Shown: positions 25,514 to 35,055 of the stretch, piece after piece
Layout: each line of letters begins with the position of its first letter
Position numbering within the stretch: position 1 is the stretch's first letter
From: Dactylorhiza incarnata
Lineage: Eukaryota > Streptophyta > Magnoliopsida > Asparagales > Orchidaceae
Assembly: GCA_033032865.1 (NCBI GenBank)
Contig: JAWHQI010000752.1
Span: 62,001-126,000 of the forward strand
Direction of reading: 5' to 3'
Length of the DNA stretch: 64,000 nt
The notes under the pieces: model-generated
What the model was told of the DNA's origin: nothing
What the model saw: only the letters and a program-made list of their open reading frames with translations
Databases searched by the model: none
Made by a program: the position numbers and the translations under genes

Positions 25514-25633
25514 GTGTGCGACCATACCAGCACTAGAGCACCGGATCCCATCAGAACTCCGCAGTTAAGCGTGCTTGGGCGAGAGTAGTACTAGGATGGG
25601 TGACCTCCTGGGAAGTCCTCGTGTTGCACCCAT
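25514..25633 (+). rRNA. 5S rRNA, closest to common plant form
   Basis: Has CACCGG, CCGCAG, AAGCGTGC, GTAGTACTAGGATGGG and CCTGGGAAG, all matching the usual plant sequence as I remember it. Only bases 2, 9 and the CTAGAGC stretch differ. It is the best candidate for a normal 5S rRNA in the window. Confidence 0.95.
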
Positions 25634-26420
25634 CTTTTGCCGCTCGGGTGGAGAAACACCCCTTTTTTACCTCCGACGAAAGCGCGCTCCCTCTGATCGT
25701 GGATCCCGATGCGCCGTGGGAGGGAGCTAATCCATCGGCGCTTCATGGGTGCAAGGATCCCTACGCGCACCAGTTACCACCTTTCCCGCTTGTTCATTCG
25801 TGACCCGAAGTAACCGTCCGCTCTGCAACACCCCCACACTTCAGTTCGCGCGGCGTGGAATTGGTGGCATTTTTGGCATCAACAGAACGAACACGGGACA
25901 TGAGGATCATGAGTGGACGATGAACGGAAAGTGGCAATGAAGATGCGTGGTTTAGTTCAAAAATGCACGCAAACTTCAAATGGCCATAACTTTTGATCCG
26001 ATCGTCTGATTTTCGCCCACAATATGTTTTCGGGAAGGTCTCGGCGATGCCCATCCATTGGCGAACGGTGGGAACCCGTTTGACATCATACCGCGCTCTC
26101 AAATCGGCCAGATTCAACTCCGTTTCAAGGTTATCGCGGTTTTTCTCTTTCGGCAATTTCGTCCTTATGGATATGTCACCGAAGAATTCTAAAAACCCTT
26201 CCAATTGTCCAGAAAAACCTATGAGAAACGACGGCTTCGACCCCGTGCTAGCCGAGGTTACGGCCTCTCAGGACAAGCTGATTACCTGACTGAGAGTGCG
26301 GCGAGTAAAGAAGATAAGCCATCTGATGGCCACGCTAAACATATGTTGTGACCTGATGCATAGGATTTCTCCAACCCTTCTCGCGAGCTCCATAAGGTCA
26401 TATCGTGCACTCATCCAAAC

Positions 26421-26540
26421 GTGTGCGACCATACCAGCACTAGAGCACCGGATCCCATCAGAACTCCGCAGTTAAGCGTGCTTGGGCGAGAGTAGTACTG
26501 GGATGGGTGACCTCCTGGGAAGTCCTCGTGTTGCACCCAA
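26421..26540 (+). rRNA. 5S rRNA, last before Tat-A
   Basis: Long-spacer promoter upstream, CTAGAGCACC and a normal A box, intermediate element and C box. The spacer after it has the longest 19-bp block and is then interrupted by the retrotransposon. Confidence 0.95.
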
Positions 26541-26604
26541 CTTTTGCCGCCCGGTGCAGAAACTCCACTTTTTACTAGCGGCGAGCGCGCACTCTCTCCG
26601 GCCG

Positions 26605-26752
26605 CTGATCCCGAGGCGCCGCGCTGATCCCGAGGCGCCGCGCTGATCCCGAGGCGCCGCGCTGATCCCGAGGCGCCGCGCTGATCCCGAGGCGCCGCGC
26701 TGATCCCGAGGCGCCGCGCTGATCCCGAGGCGCCACGCTGATGCCGAGGCAC
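26605..26752 (+). repeat. 19-bp spacer minisatellite, 8 copies
   Basis: Longest block of the 19-bp subrepeat in the window: seven full copies plus the terminal CTGATGCCGAGGCAC copy. Several copies are identical, pointing to recent slippage or unequal exchange next to the Tat-A insertion. Confidence 0.93.
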
Positions 26753-26814
26753 CTCCTACGGTCGCGTATCACCGGGCGCTGCTTGCGCGGCTCCGTCAGA
26801 CGCGCCGCTGCGTC

Positions 26815-26819
26815 CTAAG
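26815..26819. repeat. Tat-A target duplication, left
   Basis: CTAAG directly before the LTR. The uninterrupted spacer elsewhere reads GTCCTAAGCCTCATC. Confidence 0.95.
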
Positions 26820-27786
26820 TGTTGAAACCGATTTCTCGATCTCTAGTGGAGCTCGGGGCCCTCACCGAAATGAGAGGCGGCTAGCCCTTACCGTTCCCTC
26901 GGGAGAGGTAAGACCGACGATTTGAGCAAAGAACAAAGACCCTAGTCTCAGCGAGGAGGTCCCTCCACTAACCCGGAAGATCGTTGAGCGCTTCCCCTCC
27001 CAAGCCAAAGCTAAGACTCGGGCACCTTGGAGAGCTAGAGAGCACAAACCAAAGCGACCTAGGGAGAGAAGAGCCCAATGATAATGAACCGGTCCTCCTC
27101 CAAGGTGCCCTTTGAGGTCTATTTATAGATTTTAGTTTGGTGGTCTGTCAATAACCAAATCCCGCTGTCCATTCTCACTATCCGCTCACCGGATTGGTCT
27201 GCCAACAGCCAAACTCCGCTGTTTGGAGAGGCTAAACGCAGACCACCGGGGGCTTCTTGGTAAAAAATCCCTTCCTGGACTTTTACGGGGCGAGCCAGCC
27301 CGCTTCGCGACCTCCCTCGCGAGTGGAGCTCGCGAGCCTCGGGGTCGGCGAACCCCAGAGGTATTATCAGCACTCACTCTAGGCGGGCTCGCCTAGCGGA
27401 CTCCTTCCTCGGATGGTTGGGCTCGCTGATAGCGACCTGGCCAAGCCGACTGCCCTCGCGATCGGAGCTCGCGAACCCCTGGGTCGGCGAACCCCAGGAT
27501 GGCTATCCGCACCCCAAAATGGCTAACTGTACCCCAAGAGTGGCTAACTGTACCCCAAGGTTCCGGGCTCGCCTGGCGAGCTCCCTTCTCAGCTGGTCGG
27601 GCTCGCATGCACTGCCCTCGCCGAGCTTCAAAAGAGCCGGTTACCCTCCCTTCGCTGGGCTCGCTCGCCTGCGCAGTCTCTTGCTCTTCCTTGGCCTGCC
27701 TCGCCGGAGATCAGGGTTCGCCCCTCTTGGCTCGCCTCCTTGAGCGCGAGCTTTGGTTGCTTCCTGGCGAATATCGGGGTTGTACA
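26820..27786 (-). repeat. Tat-A LTR (3' LTR of the element)
   Basis: 967 bp, left end TGTTGAAACC and right end TGTACA on the + strand. On the minus strand a TATA box (CTATAAATAG) lies at about 27119-27128. The right half is rich in CTCGC/GCGAG words and short inverted repeats, and holds about three copies of an 18-20 bp repeat (core GGCTAACTGTACCCCAA) near 27499-27560. Confidence 0.95.
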
Positions 27787-27801
27787 CAATCCCCGCTCTT
27801 C
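27787..27801 (-). other. Tat-A polypurine tract
   Basis: On the minus strand GAAGAGCGGGGATTG directly precedes the 3' LTR. Its position and purine content fit the plus-strand primer. Confidence 0.75.
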
Positions 27802-27900
27802 GCGAGGACTAATGTCTTCGCGAAGAATCGTCCAACCCCTGATATTCGACCGCTCCTGGATGACCTGTCAGGAATCTTTTGTGGGACCCACCATGCAGGC

Positions 27901-27909
27901 TATAAATAT
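27901..27909 (+). promoter_or_regulatory. TATA box, antisense gene 1
   Basis: TATAAATAT on the + strand, 74 bp before the preferred ATG at 27975 and about 115 bp inside the LTR. Position and sequence fit a plant polymerase II promoter. Confidence 0.7.
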
Positions 27910-27974
27910 CATCCCGAACCCCCATGGATGCGCGTCGCTTCTTTTCCTTCCTTTCCCGTTCTAGCTGCCGGGAG

Positions 27975-29143
27975 ATGCCGATTTCCGAAGAGGCAGAGGC
28001 TCGCCTGAGGGCGATGAGAGCCGGCGGGCTACCTCCCACGACCAGGGTACCCGCCTGGATGAACCGGCAGCCTCCCGCCCAGTCGCCAAAAACCAAGAAG
28101 GCGAAGGCGGTTCGCCTCTCTGGGGACGACTCCGTGACGCTGGACTCCTCCCCGGATGATCGCCGCCCCGAGAAGGTATGAGTTGTTCGAATTCACGTCT
28201 ATAAATTTCTCTTCATTCATTTTCGCTCGCAGGATACTTTGCCGAGCGAGATTTGTGAGGAACGTGCTGAGGGGTCTCGGAAAAGCCCGCAGGTGGACAT
28301 GAATCTCGCTGGAAAAGACACCACTGGTACGATCTGGATCTCACATGCCGTAATATTTATGTCTAAACATATGATCTCTGTTTACTATTTTCTTGCAGTC
28401 CCGCCACTGAAGTCCCCGATCCGCCCGTCGTCGCGACCTCCATCTCCGCCTCCTCCAGGTAAAATCATAGGGAAGCCCGGGTTCCAGCTCCTCACGAGCG
28501 AGGAGACGGGTGGCTCCGCACCGCCAAAGATTCTCCCGACCAACAGCGCAGCCTATCCTGCCGGACTGGGCAAATCCCTCTACCCCCATTATGGAAACGT
28601 ATTTCAGGGTCGTCCTTCGGGTTCTCGCCCCCCTCTGGGTAAGTGTTATGACCTCGCCGACAACTTACGTGATCTTTCGCTCACTATCTGACCTTGGGAG
28701 ATCTCGCAGATACTGCCGAGAACCCGCACACCGATTCCGAATTGGGCGACGACGAAATGTCCCCCCTTCCTGATCAGGTGGAGGACTTCTTAGGGGATCC
28801 GCGAGATCCTGAGATGATGAAACAGCGGGTCGCGGAGCTTTTGCGAAAGCATGGGCGAATGCTGATGGACCTCAACATGCAGGCGAGACGGGACAGGGAA
28901 GCTGCCGAGGATAGACATGTAGTCCTGATGGAGGAATGTGCGAGACTCCGGCAAGCGAGACAGCACGATCAAGATGAGAGCGCTACGACGCCGGAAGTGC
29001 ACATAGCGAGGATGAGAGATTACGCTTTTCTCACGGATCGAGAGGGTCGTTTGGCGGAAGAATACTATAATTCCAGGGTACCGCCGAGGTCCGGGTCGCG
29101 GGGTGGTGGCCGGTGGAAATGGCTCCCCCACGATTCTCGCTAA
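27975..29143 (+). CDS. Tat-A antisense gene 1, four exons, unknown function
   Basis: Spliced gene opposite to the element. Predicted exons are 27975-28175, 28233-28326, 28399-28638 and 28710-29143. Introns of 57, 72 and 71 bp all have GT..AG ends (for example GTATGA..TCGCAG, GTAAGT..TCGCAG). Joined exons total 969 nt, a whole number of codons (322 residues). The ATG at 27924 is in frame but only 23 bp after the TATA box, so I prefer 27975. Exon 3 is Pro-rich. Exon 4 begins acidic and then has a heptad-like charged stretch (MMKQRVAELLRKHGRML, LMEECARLRQ), likely a coiled coil. I do not recognise a domain. Antisense ORFs at this place are known for Tat-type elements; the role is unknown. Confidence 0.72.
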
Positions 29144-29478
29144 CTGTTTTGTTGTGGAATCATTATTAACGGGTGTGGCTGTTTTAGACAATCTCGCCAT
29201 GGCTCGCAACTCGCATACTTGCCATTCATATGTTGGCTTTATTTCTACTGACAATAAGTGGTACCCGCTTTTTATTATTTCTCGCGTGACGCTAGCAAGT
29301 CTTTGTTTTCGTATCATATTGTTCGCGTGCGGACCCTCTGTTCTCGCCAAATATATCCCTCGAAAGTGTCGTTTATACTGACCCCGCAGGTTTTTCCCGC
29401 TTGCGGACATGATGTGATGTTTTTTGTTGATACGCGCGCTCGCTGACGCTTGGACTTCTTCCCGCCTTTTTTATTTTG
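29144..29478. other. Gap between the two antisense genes
   Basis: About 335 bp without an ORF I can support. It probably contains the 3' end of gene 1 and the upstream region of gene 2. No clear terminator or repeat seen. Confidence 0.5.
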
Positions 29479-29479
29479 G

Positions 29480-29489
29480 CTATAAATAA
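29480..29489 (+). promoter_or_regulatory. TATA box, antisense gene 2
   Basis: CTATAAATAA lies about 120 bp before the ATG at 29603, consistent with a short 5' leader. Confidence 0.7.
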
Positions 29490-29602
29490 GCGGTCTTTAT
29501 CGAGCCAACCACCGCATTTATTCTCGATCCTCTTCTTCTTCTGTTGCAGAGCTCTCGCTGTTTCTCGTTCTCGCCTTCTTCTACTTCTCGCAGGTTTACT
29601 AA

Positions 29603-31558
29603 ATGGGTGGTGATGCGGAATCGGAGGGCCGGCGAAGGGTTGCGAAGGCCTTCGCCGAGCACGGCTTTTTTAATTGTAACTTAACCGACGAGGAGTACTT
29701 CAGCGCGGTTGCTGATTACGTCACCCCCCCCCCCCTTCGAGGCACGCCGTCCTAGCGAGGACGACGTGATCAACGATCCGTTGGTAAACGAGTTGGCCAT
29801 CCCCATCGCTCACTTCGCGGTTGGCTTGCGCCTTCCATTGTGGCCGGAGGTTCGCCAGGTAACCACTGTTCTCGCTTACTTCCTATTTATTTTGCCATTC
29901 GAGTCTCGCTTACCGCGTGGATTAACCCCGTTTTCGCTGCCCGTTAGGTGCTCAAGCATTACGGCGTGGTTCCCGGCCAGCTCACACCCAACGCCATGGC
30001 GGTGGTCACTGCTTTCGCTTGCTACCTCCGCGAGGAGCGAATCGAGTTCAGCCTCCCCGTCTTCAGAAAAGTATTCTCCTTCCGCGCCTACAAGGATGGG
30101 ACAGCCTATTTCGTGGGTACAGGCCCGAAAGTGGTTGAGACCGTCAACAAGGCCCACTTCTGGGCCCAAAAGTTCATCATCGTCAGGGGGAACTTTGGCA
30201 ACATTCCCTTCTCGCCGATCCAACATGGCGAGACCACCTATCGGCCCACCGTCCTTGGCGGCCATGAAGCCCTCCTCCATCAGTTCCTCAATAAGAAGAA
30301 CTTCGAGGTCGTCTACCTCCGCCGCAACCTGGACTCGTTGCTTCCGGTCCTCGCCGGAGAAGGTAAAGATCCCTGCCTAACATTCTGTTTCAATTCGCTA
30401 GCCTGTCACTCATCCGTATCTGTTTATAGGCGAGCGAGATCTTCCCCTCCATCCCCCTTACGCGAGCAACCGTAAGTCCGATGCGACCATGTCTCTCGCT
30501 ACCATGGGGGCGGAAGCCTGCCGAGGCGATGTTACCCCCGCCGAACCTTCCTCTCGCAAGAGACAGGGAGGTTCCGGCGGTCATGGTGCCCCCGCAAAGT
30601 CTCCGCCAAAAAAGAGAAGCAAGAAAAGCGCGGCCTCGCTCGCTCCGTCAAAAAGCAAGGAGCCTCGCGAGGCTTCCTTCGACGAGTTTGACCTCACCGG
30701 TCTCTTGGCGGGCGAGGAAGAAGAGCCTGGCCAGGAGGTGGTCAGGACCTCTGTTCCCCCCATCCCGGTGAATCATTACAACTTCGGGCTCGGCCAGAGG
30801 CGTCGGGACGAGACTGGCGAGCCCCTCGTCACCTGGAAGCCGGAGACCAACAGGGTGGACATCTCTTCTATCCTCCCCTCCTGGGTGGAGAAGGAGACCG
30901 TCAGTGGCCACGCCTTCGACTTCTCGTTCGCACTCTATGGTCGCGAAGATGCGGGATCTTACAAGGATGAGACCGCGAGGACCCTCGCTTATGAGAGCGC
31001 GAGGTCCCAACTGCGTTCTTCTGAGCTCGCCCATATGACGGGGAGGCGTTGCTTACAACTCGAGCTTCAGAATGTGGAGCTCGCAAGGGCCTACCAGGGA
31101 ATTCTTGCCGAGAATACGCAGCTGAAGGAGAAGTTGCTCGCCGCGGAGGGTAGGGTGGTGAGTCATCTACAGTCCCCACTTCCTTTTTCCCCTAGCCCTT
31201 TCATCTCTCTAACTGGACTTGCTCGCAGGATGTCGAGGTCGCCGGGAGGGCCAACGCTCGCATCAAGGATTTGGAGAGCGAGGTGGCCGGGTTGAAGACC
31301 CTAAACAGCGACCTTACCCGCGCCGTCGTTCCCCCCTCGCCTCGCCGTTTGAAAGAAGACCGGCGAGCGCGAGACGAAGAAATCCGTGTGGGATCGATAG
31401 AGTCGGCTCGCTACATTTTCTCGGTGGCGAAGGCAATCGGCCTTTTGGCGGATGATGCGGCCGACATGACTCTAGAAGACATCGTCCCAGAGCTCTTCCT
31501 CCCTCTTCCGCCAGTGAAGGATAGTGACGAAGAAGAAGGATCCGCGGACGATTCCTGA
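29603..31558 (+). CDS. Tat-A antisense gene 2, four exons, putative gypsy-type transposon domain
   Basis: Spliced gene on the strand opposite to Tat-A. Exons are 29603-29858, 29948-30362, 30430-31157 and 31229-31558, with introns of 89, 67 and 71 bp, all GT..AG with consistent phase. Exon 2 (VPGQLTPNAMAVVTAF, FSLPVFRKVFSFRA, KFIIVRGNF) matches what I know of the plant 'putative gypsy type transposon' family (Pfam Transposase_28). Exon 3 starts with a basic, Lys/Ser-rich stretch likely to act as a nuclear signal, then a long charged helix with leucine spacing that continues into exon 4, probably a coiled coil. Exon 1 contains 12 consecutive C (29724-29735) that put its two halves out of frame by one base. 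All else reads open to the stop. Function unknown. Confidence 0.75.
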
Positions 31559-32068
31559 ATCTCGCCGCTACATCCCCTTTTGTGTTTGTAATTTTTGATT
31601 GGCGAGGTCGCCACAAATTGTAACCGAACTATAAAGTGTTGAATGCAAATTTTGCTTTGCTCATCTTGCCTCGCCTTTCCTGTCTTGTTATTTTCATGCA
31701 TTGAATGTCTTGCCCCTGTTTATCTCATCCTCAGTCTTCGCGGAGGTCATTCTCGCCATGATTGTTTTCGCTCCACGCGTTATTGAATAGATAGGTGTAG
31801 GGTACTTTGGCTACTCGGGCCTTTCGTTGGTTGCCTTAGGGTTATTACCCGTTTAATCCCACGTATTTTCTCTAGGCTTCGCAAGGAATTTTTTCCCCTT
31901 GGCGAGGGCTCCCTCCTTACCTAGTGCCGGCGACATTTTTACCGAGGGCCAGATGCATGATATGGATCCTCGCCAATCACATAGTATTGTACGCGATCTT
32001 TTTTAGCCGAGCGAGCCGGCCCAACGAGCGAGAAGGAGTTGGCCATTGCAAAGACCTGTTCTCCTTCC
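31559..32068. other. Gene-free stretch of Tat-A
   Basis: 510 bp between antisense gene 2 and the tandem repeats. It is probably the 3' UTR of gene 2. CTCGC/GCGAG words remain frequent. Nothing else seen. Confidence 0.5.
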
Positions 32069-32828
32069 GGCCTCTCTAGAGATCAACCAGAACCCCCCGT
32101 CTAGGTGAGAGCCCGGGAGCGGAATCGATCTGGGGCAATCCAGCACCAATATTTCCAACCTTGCCAGCCTCTCCAGAGATCAACCAGAACCCCCCGTCTA
32201 GGTGAGAGCCCGGGAGCGGAATCGATCTGGGGCAATCCAGCACCAACATTTCCAACCTTGCCAGCCTCTCCAGAGATCAACCAGAACCCCCCGTCTAGGT
32301 GAGAGCCCGGGAGCGGAATCGATCTGGGGCAATCCAGCACCAATATTTCCAACCTTGCCAGCCTCTCCAGAGATCAACCAGAACCCCCCGTCTAGGTGAG
32401 AGCCCGGGAGCGGAATCGATCTGGGGCAATCCAGCACCAATATTTCCAACCTTGCCAGCCTCTCCAGAGATCAACCAGAACCCCCCGTCTAGGTGAGAGC
32501 CCGGGAGCGGAATCGATCTGGGGCAATCCAGCACCAATATTTCCAACCTTGCCAGCCTCTCCAGAGATCAACCAGAACCCCCCGTCTAGGTGAGAGCCCG
32601 GGAGCGGAATCGATCTGGGGCAATCCAGCACCAACATTTCCAACCTTGCCAGCCTCTCCAGAGATCAACCAGAACCCCCCGTCTAGGTGAGAGCCCGGGA
32701 GCGGAATCGATCTGGGGCAATCCAGCACCAATATTTCCAACCTTGCCAGCCTCTCCAGAGATCAACCAGAACCCCCCGTCTAGGTGAGAGCCTGGGAGCG
32801 GAATCGATCTGGGGCAATCCAGCACCAA
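32069..32828 (-). repeat. Tat-A 97-bp tandem repeats, left part
   Basis: About eight copies of a 97-bp unit (for example unit marks at 32105, 32202, 32299, 32396, 32493, 32590, 32687 and 32784) containing GATCAACCAGAA, CCCGGGAGCGG and CAATCCAGCACCAA. Copies alternate CAATATTT and CAACATTT. The block lies between pol and the antisense genes, where Tat-lineage elements often carry variable tandem repeats. It is interrupted after the eighth copy by Athila-1. Confidence 0.95.
32824..32828. repeat. Athila-1 target duplication, left
   Basis: ACCAA at the end of CCAGCACCAA of the 97-bp unit. Confidence 0.94.
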
Positions 32829-34818
32829 TGATACGTTTTTTAATTTGTTTGTTTCTCTCTTTTCTTTGTTAGAAAGAGAGAAAGAAAAGGAAAAGCTCTT
32901 TCTTCCTTTTCGATTCAACCTTGGGCGGACGTTTTCGAAGAGTCCCGCGAGTAATTCTACTTTGAGGAATTACCCGTTATCCTATCGAAGGATAGAAGTA
33001 ACAGACTCTTTCTCTTTCGAAATATCGAGGATTACTCCTCGGCCGCGTCCTTTGAAGGCTAAATGAAAAGATTGAAAAAGGGCTTTATGTTGAAATTAAA
33101 ATTGAAAGCTTTTTGAAAATATTGTTGCAACAATTTTTTGAGTAGTTGCAACAATTCTTTAAGAGCGTTTTAAAACTTCTTTTACCTTGAGCTAGTTGCA
33201 ACAACCAAAGAGGTGTTGCAACAAATTTTTTAGTGTTTTTAAGAGAGTTTTAAAAATTGCTTTAGAGAGAAAGCTTTTGGGTTTATGTAATTATCCGGAC
33301 TAAAATCAATAAAGGCAAGTGGACCTTATCGATAGTAGTATAGGATATTTCTTTTGAAATATCAAGGTCGTATTTTTCCAAGGTCGTATCGATTATTTCT
33401 ACTTCTTAGGAACGCGCTATTATTTTATCGAGAAGAGTTTGAAATTGATTTTTATGATTTTATAGAAAAGCTAGTGACGAAAATGATAACTATCGCGGGC
33501 TTGGTGTGCGTTTAGCAAAAACCAAGAAAAGCGATGAAAAGAAAAAGAACGAAAACGTTAATTTAAAAAGTAGTTTTGCTTAGGATTTTTTAGGGTTTTA
33601 TAAAAAGATAATGATAACTACGGCGATAATAAGCGACTGAGCGGTTAGCGGAATTAAGCAAAAAGCAAATAAATAAAAAAATAAAAGACGCACTAATTGA
33701 AAACTCACGCACTCTACGGAATTAAAATGAAAGCTGTAAATTGCGGAAATTGAAGAAATGCAATCCCTACCCAAATAGGTAGAGGGGAAATAAATGCGTG
33801 AGCAAGTCCTATCCAAACGGATAGGCGGGAAATAAATGCGTGAGCAAGTCCTATCCAAACGGATAGGCGGGAAATAAATGCGTGACGGAAATGGAAACTA
33901 TTTGATTACAAAAAAGGCGCAAACTTTATACTCATACACACACCCACTCTACGTTAATGAAATCTAATTAAAATAAAACAAATCTAAACTCATACACTCA
34001 CACACACAACAATAATGAAACTAAGTTAAAAAGAAAAGAAAATCTATTCTCATACACTCACACACACTAATAACAAAATGAAAATAAAAATAACAACATT
34101 TTACTCTCATACACACACACACTTATAAAAAAGCAAAAAGAAAGTAAAAAGAACAAATGAAAACAAAACAAAACAAAAAAAACTAATTAACCTCCAACAC
34201 TCACACACACTAATATGAAATCATCTAAAAATTACAACAAAACTAAAAACATGAAAATTAGCCTCATACACACACACACACAAATTATAAAAGACAAAAC
34301 TAATTAAGATGACAACAACAACAAAAAAAACTAAATAAAAAAGAGAAATAAAAAGGAAGAACACACACACTTTTCCACCAAAACAAAGAGAGACAAATTA
34401 CAAAAAACAACAAATCTATTTCATTTCCATAATATTTAGATTACAAAACAAGAGAGAGAAAGAGCAAAAAAGGATCTAAAACATGAAAACAAAGTTGGAT
34501 CAAAACCTTAAGAATAAACTCTCAAAATTTTGAACCATTCTAACATCAGCCACCCCCTCTATTTATAGAGAATTTGGGGTGCATTTAGAGGGTGGCTAGC
34601 TGGACATTTGAGAGAAGCAAAATTGGATTTGAGTGCTTTAGGGGGTGCGGTTAGAGGGCTGGAAGGGGCTAGCTGGCGGGCTGAGCTGGAGGTTGGCGCG
34701 GGCAGCGGGCAGGGAGGCTAGCTGGCACGGGCGCAGGCAGGGCGGCAGCGGGCAGGGCGGCTAGCTGGCACGGGCGCGGGCAGGGGCGCGGGCAGGGCAA
34801 TAGCTTAATTCCAGCAAA

Positions 34819-34905
34819 ATGGGGTCGCGTGGTTTCGAACCCACGACCTCAAACAGGCTAGCCAGAGTCAGGTCCACTGGAGCAAGCGCGCTATTCTATA
34901 ATAAG
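34819..34905 (-). other. Second tRNA-like segment in Athila-1 LTR
   Basis: Minus strand has GGGTTCGAAACC (34831-34842), a B-box form inside a perfect CGTGG/CCACG-type T stem, with TTGCTCCAGTGG as a weak A box upstream. The other LTR has the same at 45892-45903. Confidence 0.5.
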
Positions 34906-34982
34906 AGGGGATATATTATATATATAATATTAGCGTCAGAATTTAAAAGAAAAAAAAGGGAGTTTAATTCAAATGAATCCGA

Positions 34983-35055
34983 TGGCGCCTGGATTCGAAC
35001 CCGGGCCGGCAGTGCAACAAACAAAGAGCTAAACCAATGAGCCAAGCGGCTCCTT
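34983..35055 (-). other. tRNA-like segment in Athila-1 LTR
   Basis: Minus strand has an A-box-like TGGCTCATTGG (35034-35044) and a perfect B box GGTTCGAATCC (34991-35001) at tRNA-like spacing, with a nearly complete T stem. The acceptor and D stems do not pair well, so it is a decayed tRNA or tRNA-derived piece, not a functional tRNA gene. Confidence 0.65.

Larger units (their letters stand above)
1..26819 (+). repeat. 5S rDNA tandem array (left part)
   Basis: Tandem array of 5S rRNA genes, all on the + strand. Three gene classes recur. Class a starts GTGTGCG, follows the long spacer and usually reads CTCTAGC near base 22. Class b starts GTATGCG and has CCACAG before the A box. Class c starts GTGTGCG with GCAGCGG and CCTAGGAAG. 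Three-gene units run a-b-c (steps about 581, 562 and 908 bp; total 2051). Two-gene units run a-c (562 and 908; total 1470, or 1450 near the right edge). Short spacers (about 420-460 bp) hold 19-bp subrepeats. Long spacers of about 788 bp (1482-2269, 2952-3739, 5003-5790, 6473-7260, 7943-8730, 9432-10218, 11464-12251, 12934-13721, 14985-15772, 18305-19092, 19775-20562, 21264-22050, 22734-23520, 24184-24970, 25634-26420) hold no gene I can see. The array is cut by a retrotransposon at 26820. Confidence 0.97.

Noticed and set aside
203..26772. Repeated ORFs of 60-215 codons on both strands across the 5S array
   Set aside because: They overlap 5S genes and spacers, many use non-ATG starts, and their conservation follows from repeat homogenisation, not protein selection.
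1..26819. Cassandra-type TRIM elements (LTRs carrying 5S sequence)
   Set aside because: No TG..CA LTR ends, primer site or target duplications around the 5S copies; head-to-tail spacing fits rDNA.
27417..28008. Overlapping + strand ORFs (108 and 169 residues) in the Tat-A LTR
   Set aside because: Fall in GC-rich LTR sequence, also present in the other LTR, without start context or domain.
32069..32828. CRISPR-like array
   Set aside because: Contiguous 97-bp units without unique spacers, in a plant retrotransposon.
32101..32918. 83-110 residue ORFs over the 97-bp repeats
   Set aside because: Unit length is not a multiple of three and the same sequence is open in several frames; composition effect.
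34819..35040. 73-residue ORF in the Athila-1 LTR
   Set aside because: Lies over the tRNA-like segments and is on the strand opposite to the element; no coding signal.
34983..35055. Functional tRNA gene
   Set aside because: A and B boxes are present but acceptor and D stems do not pair.
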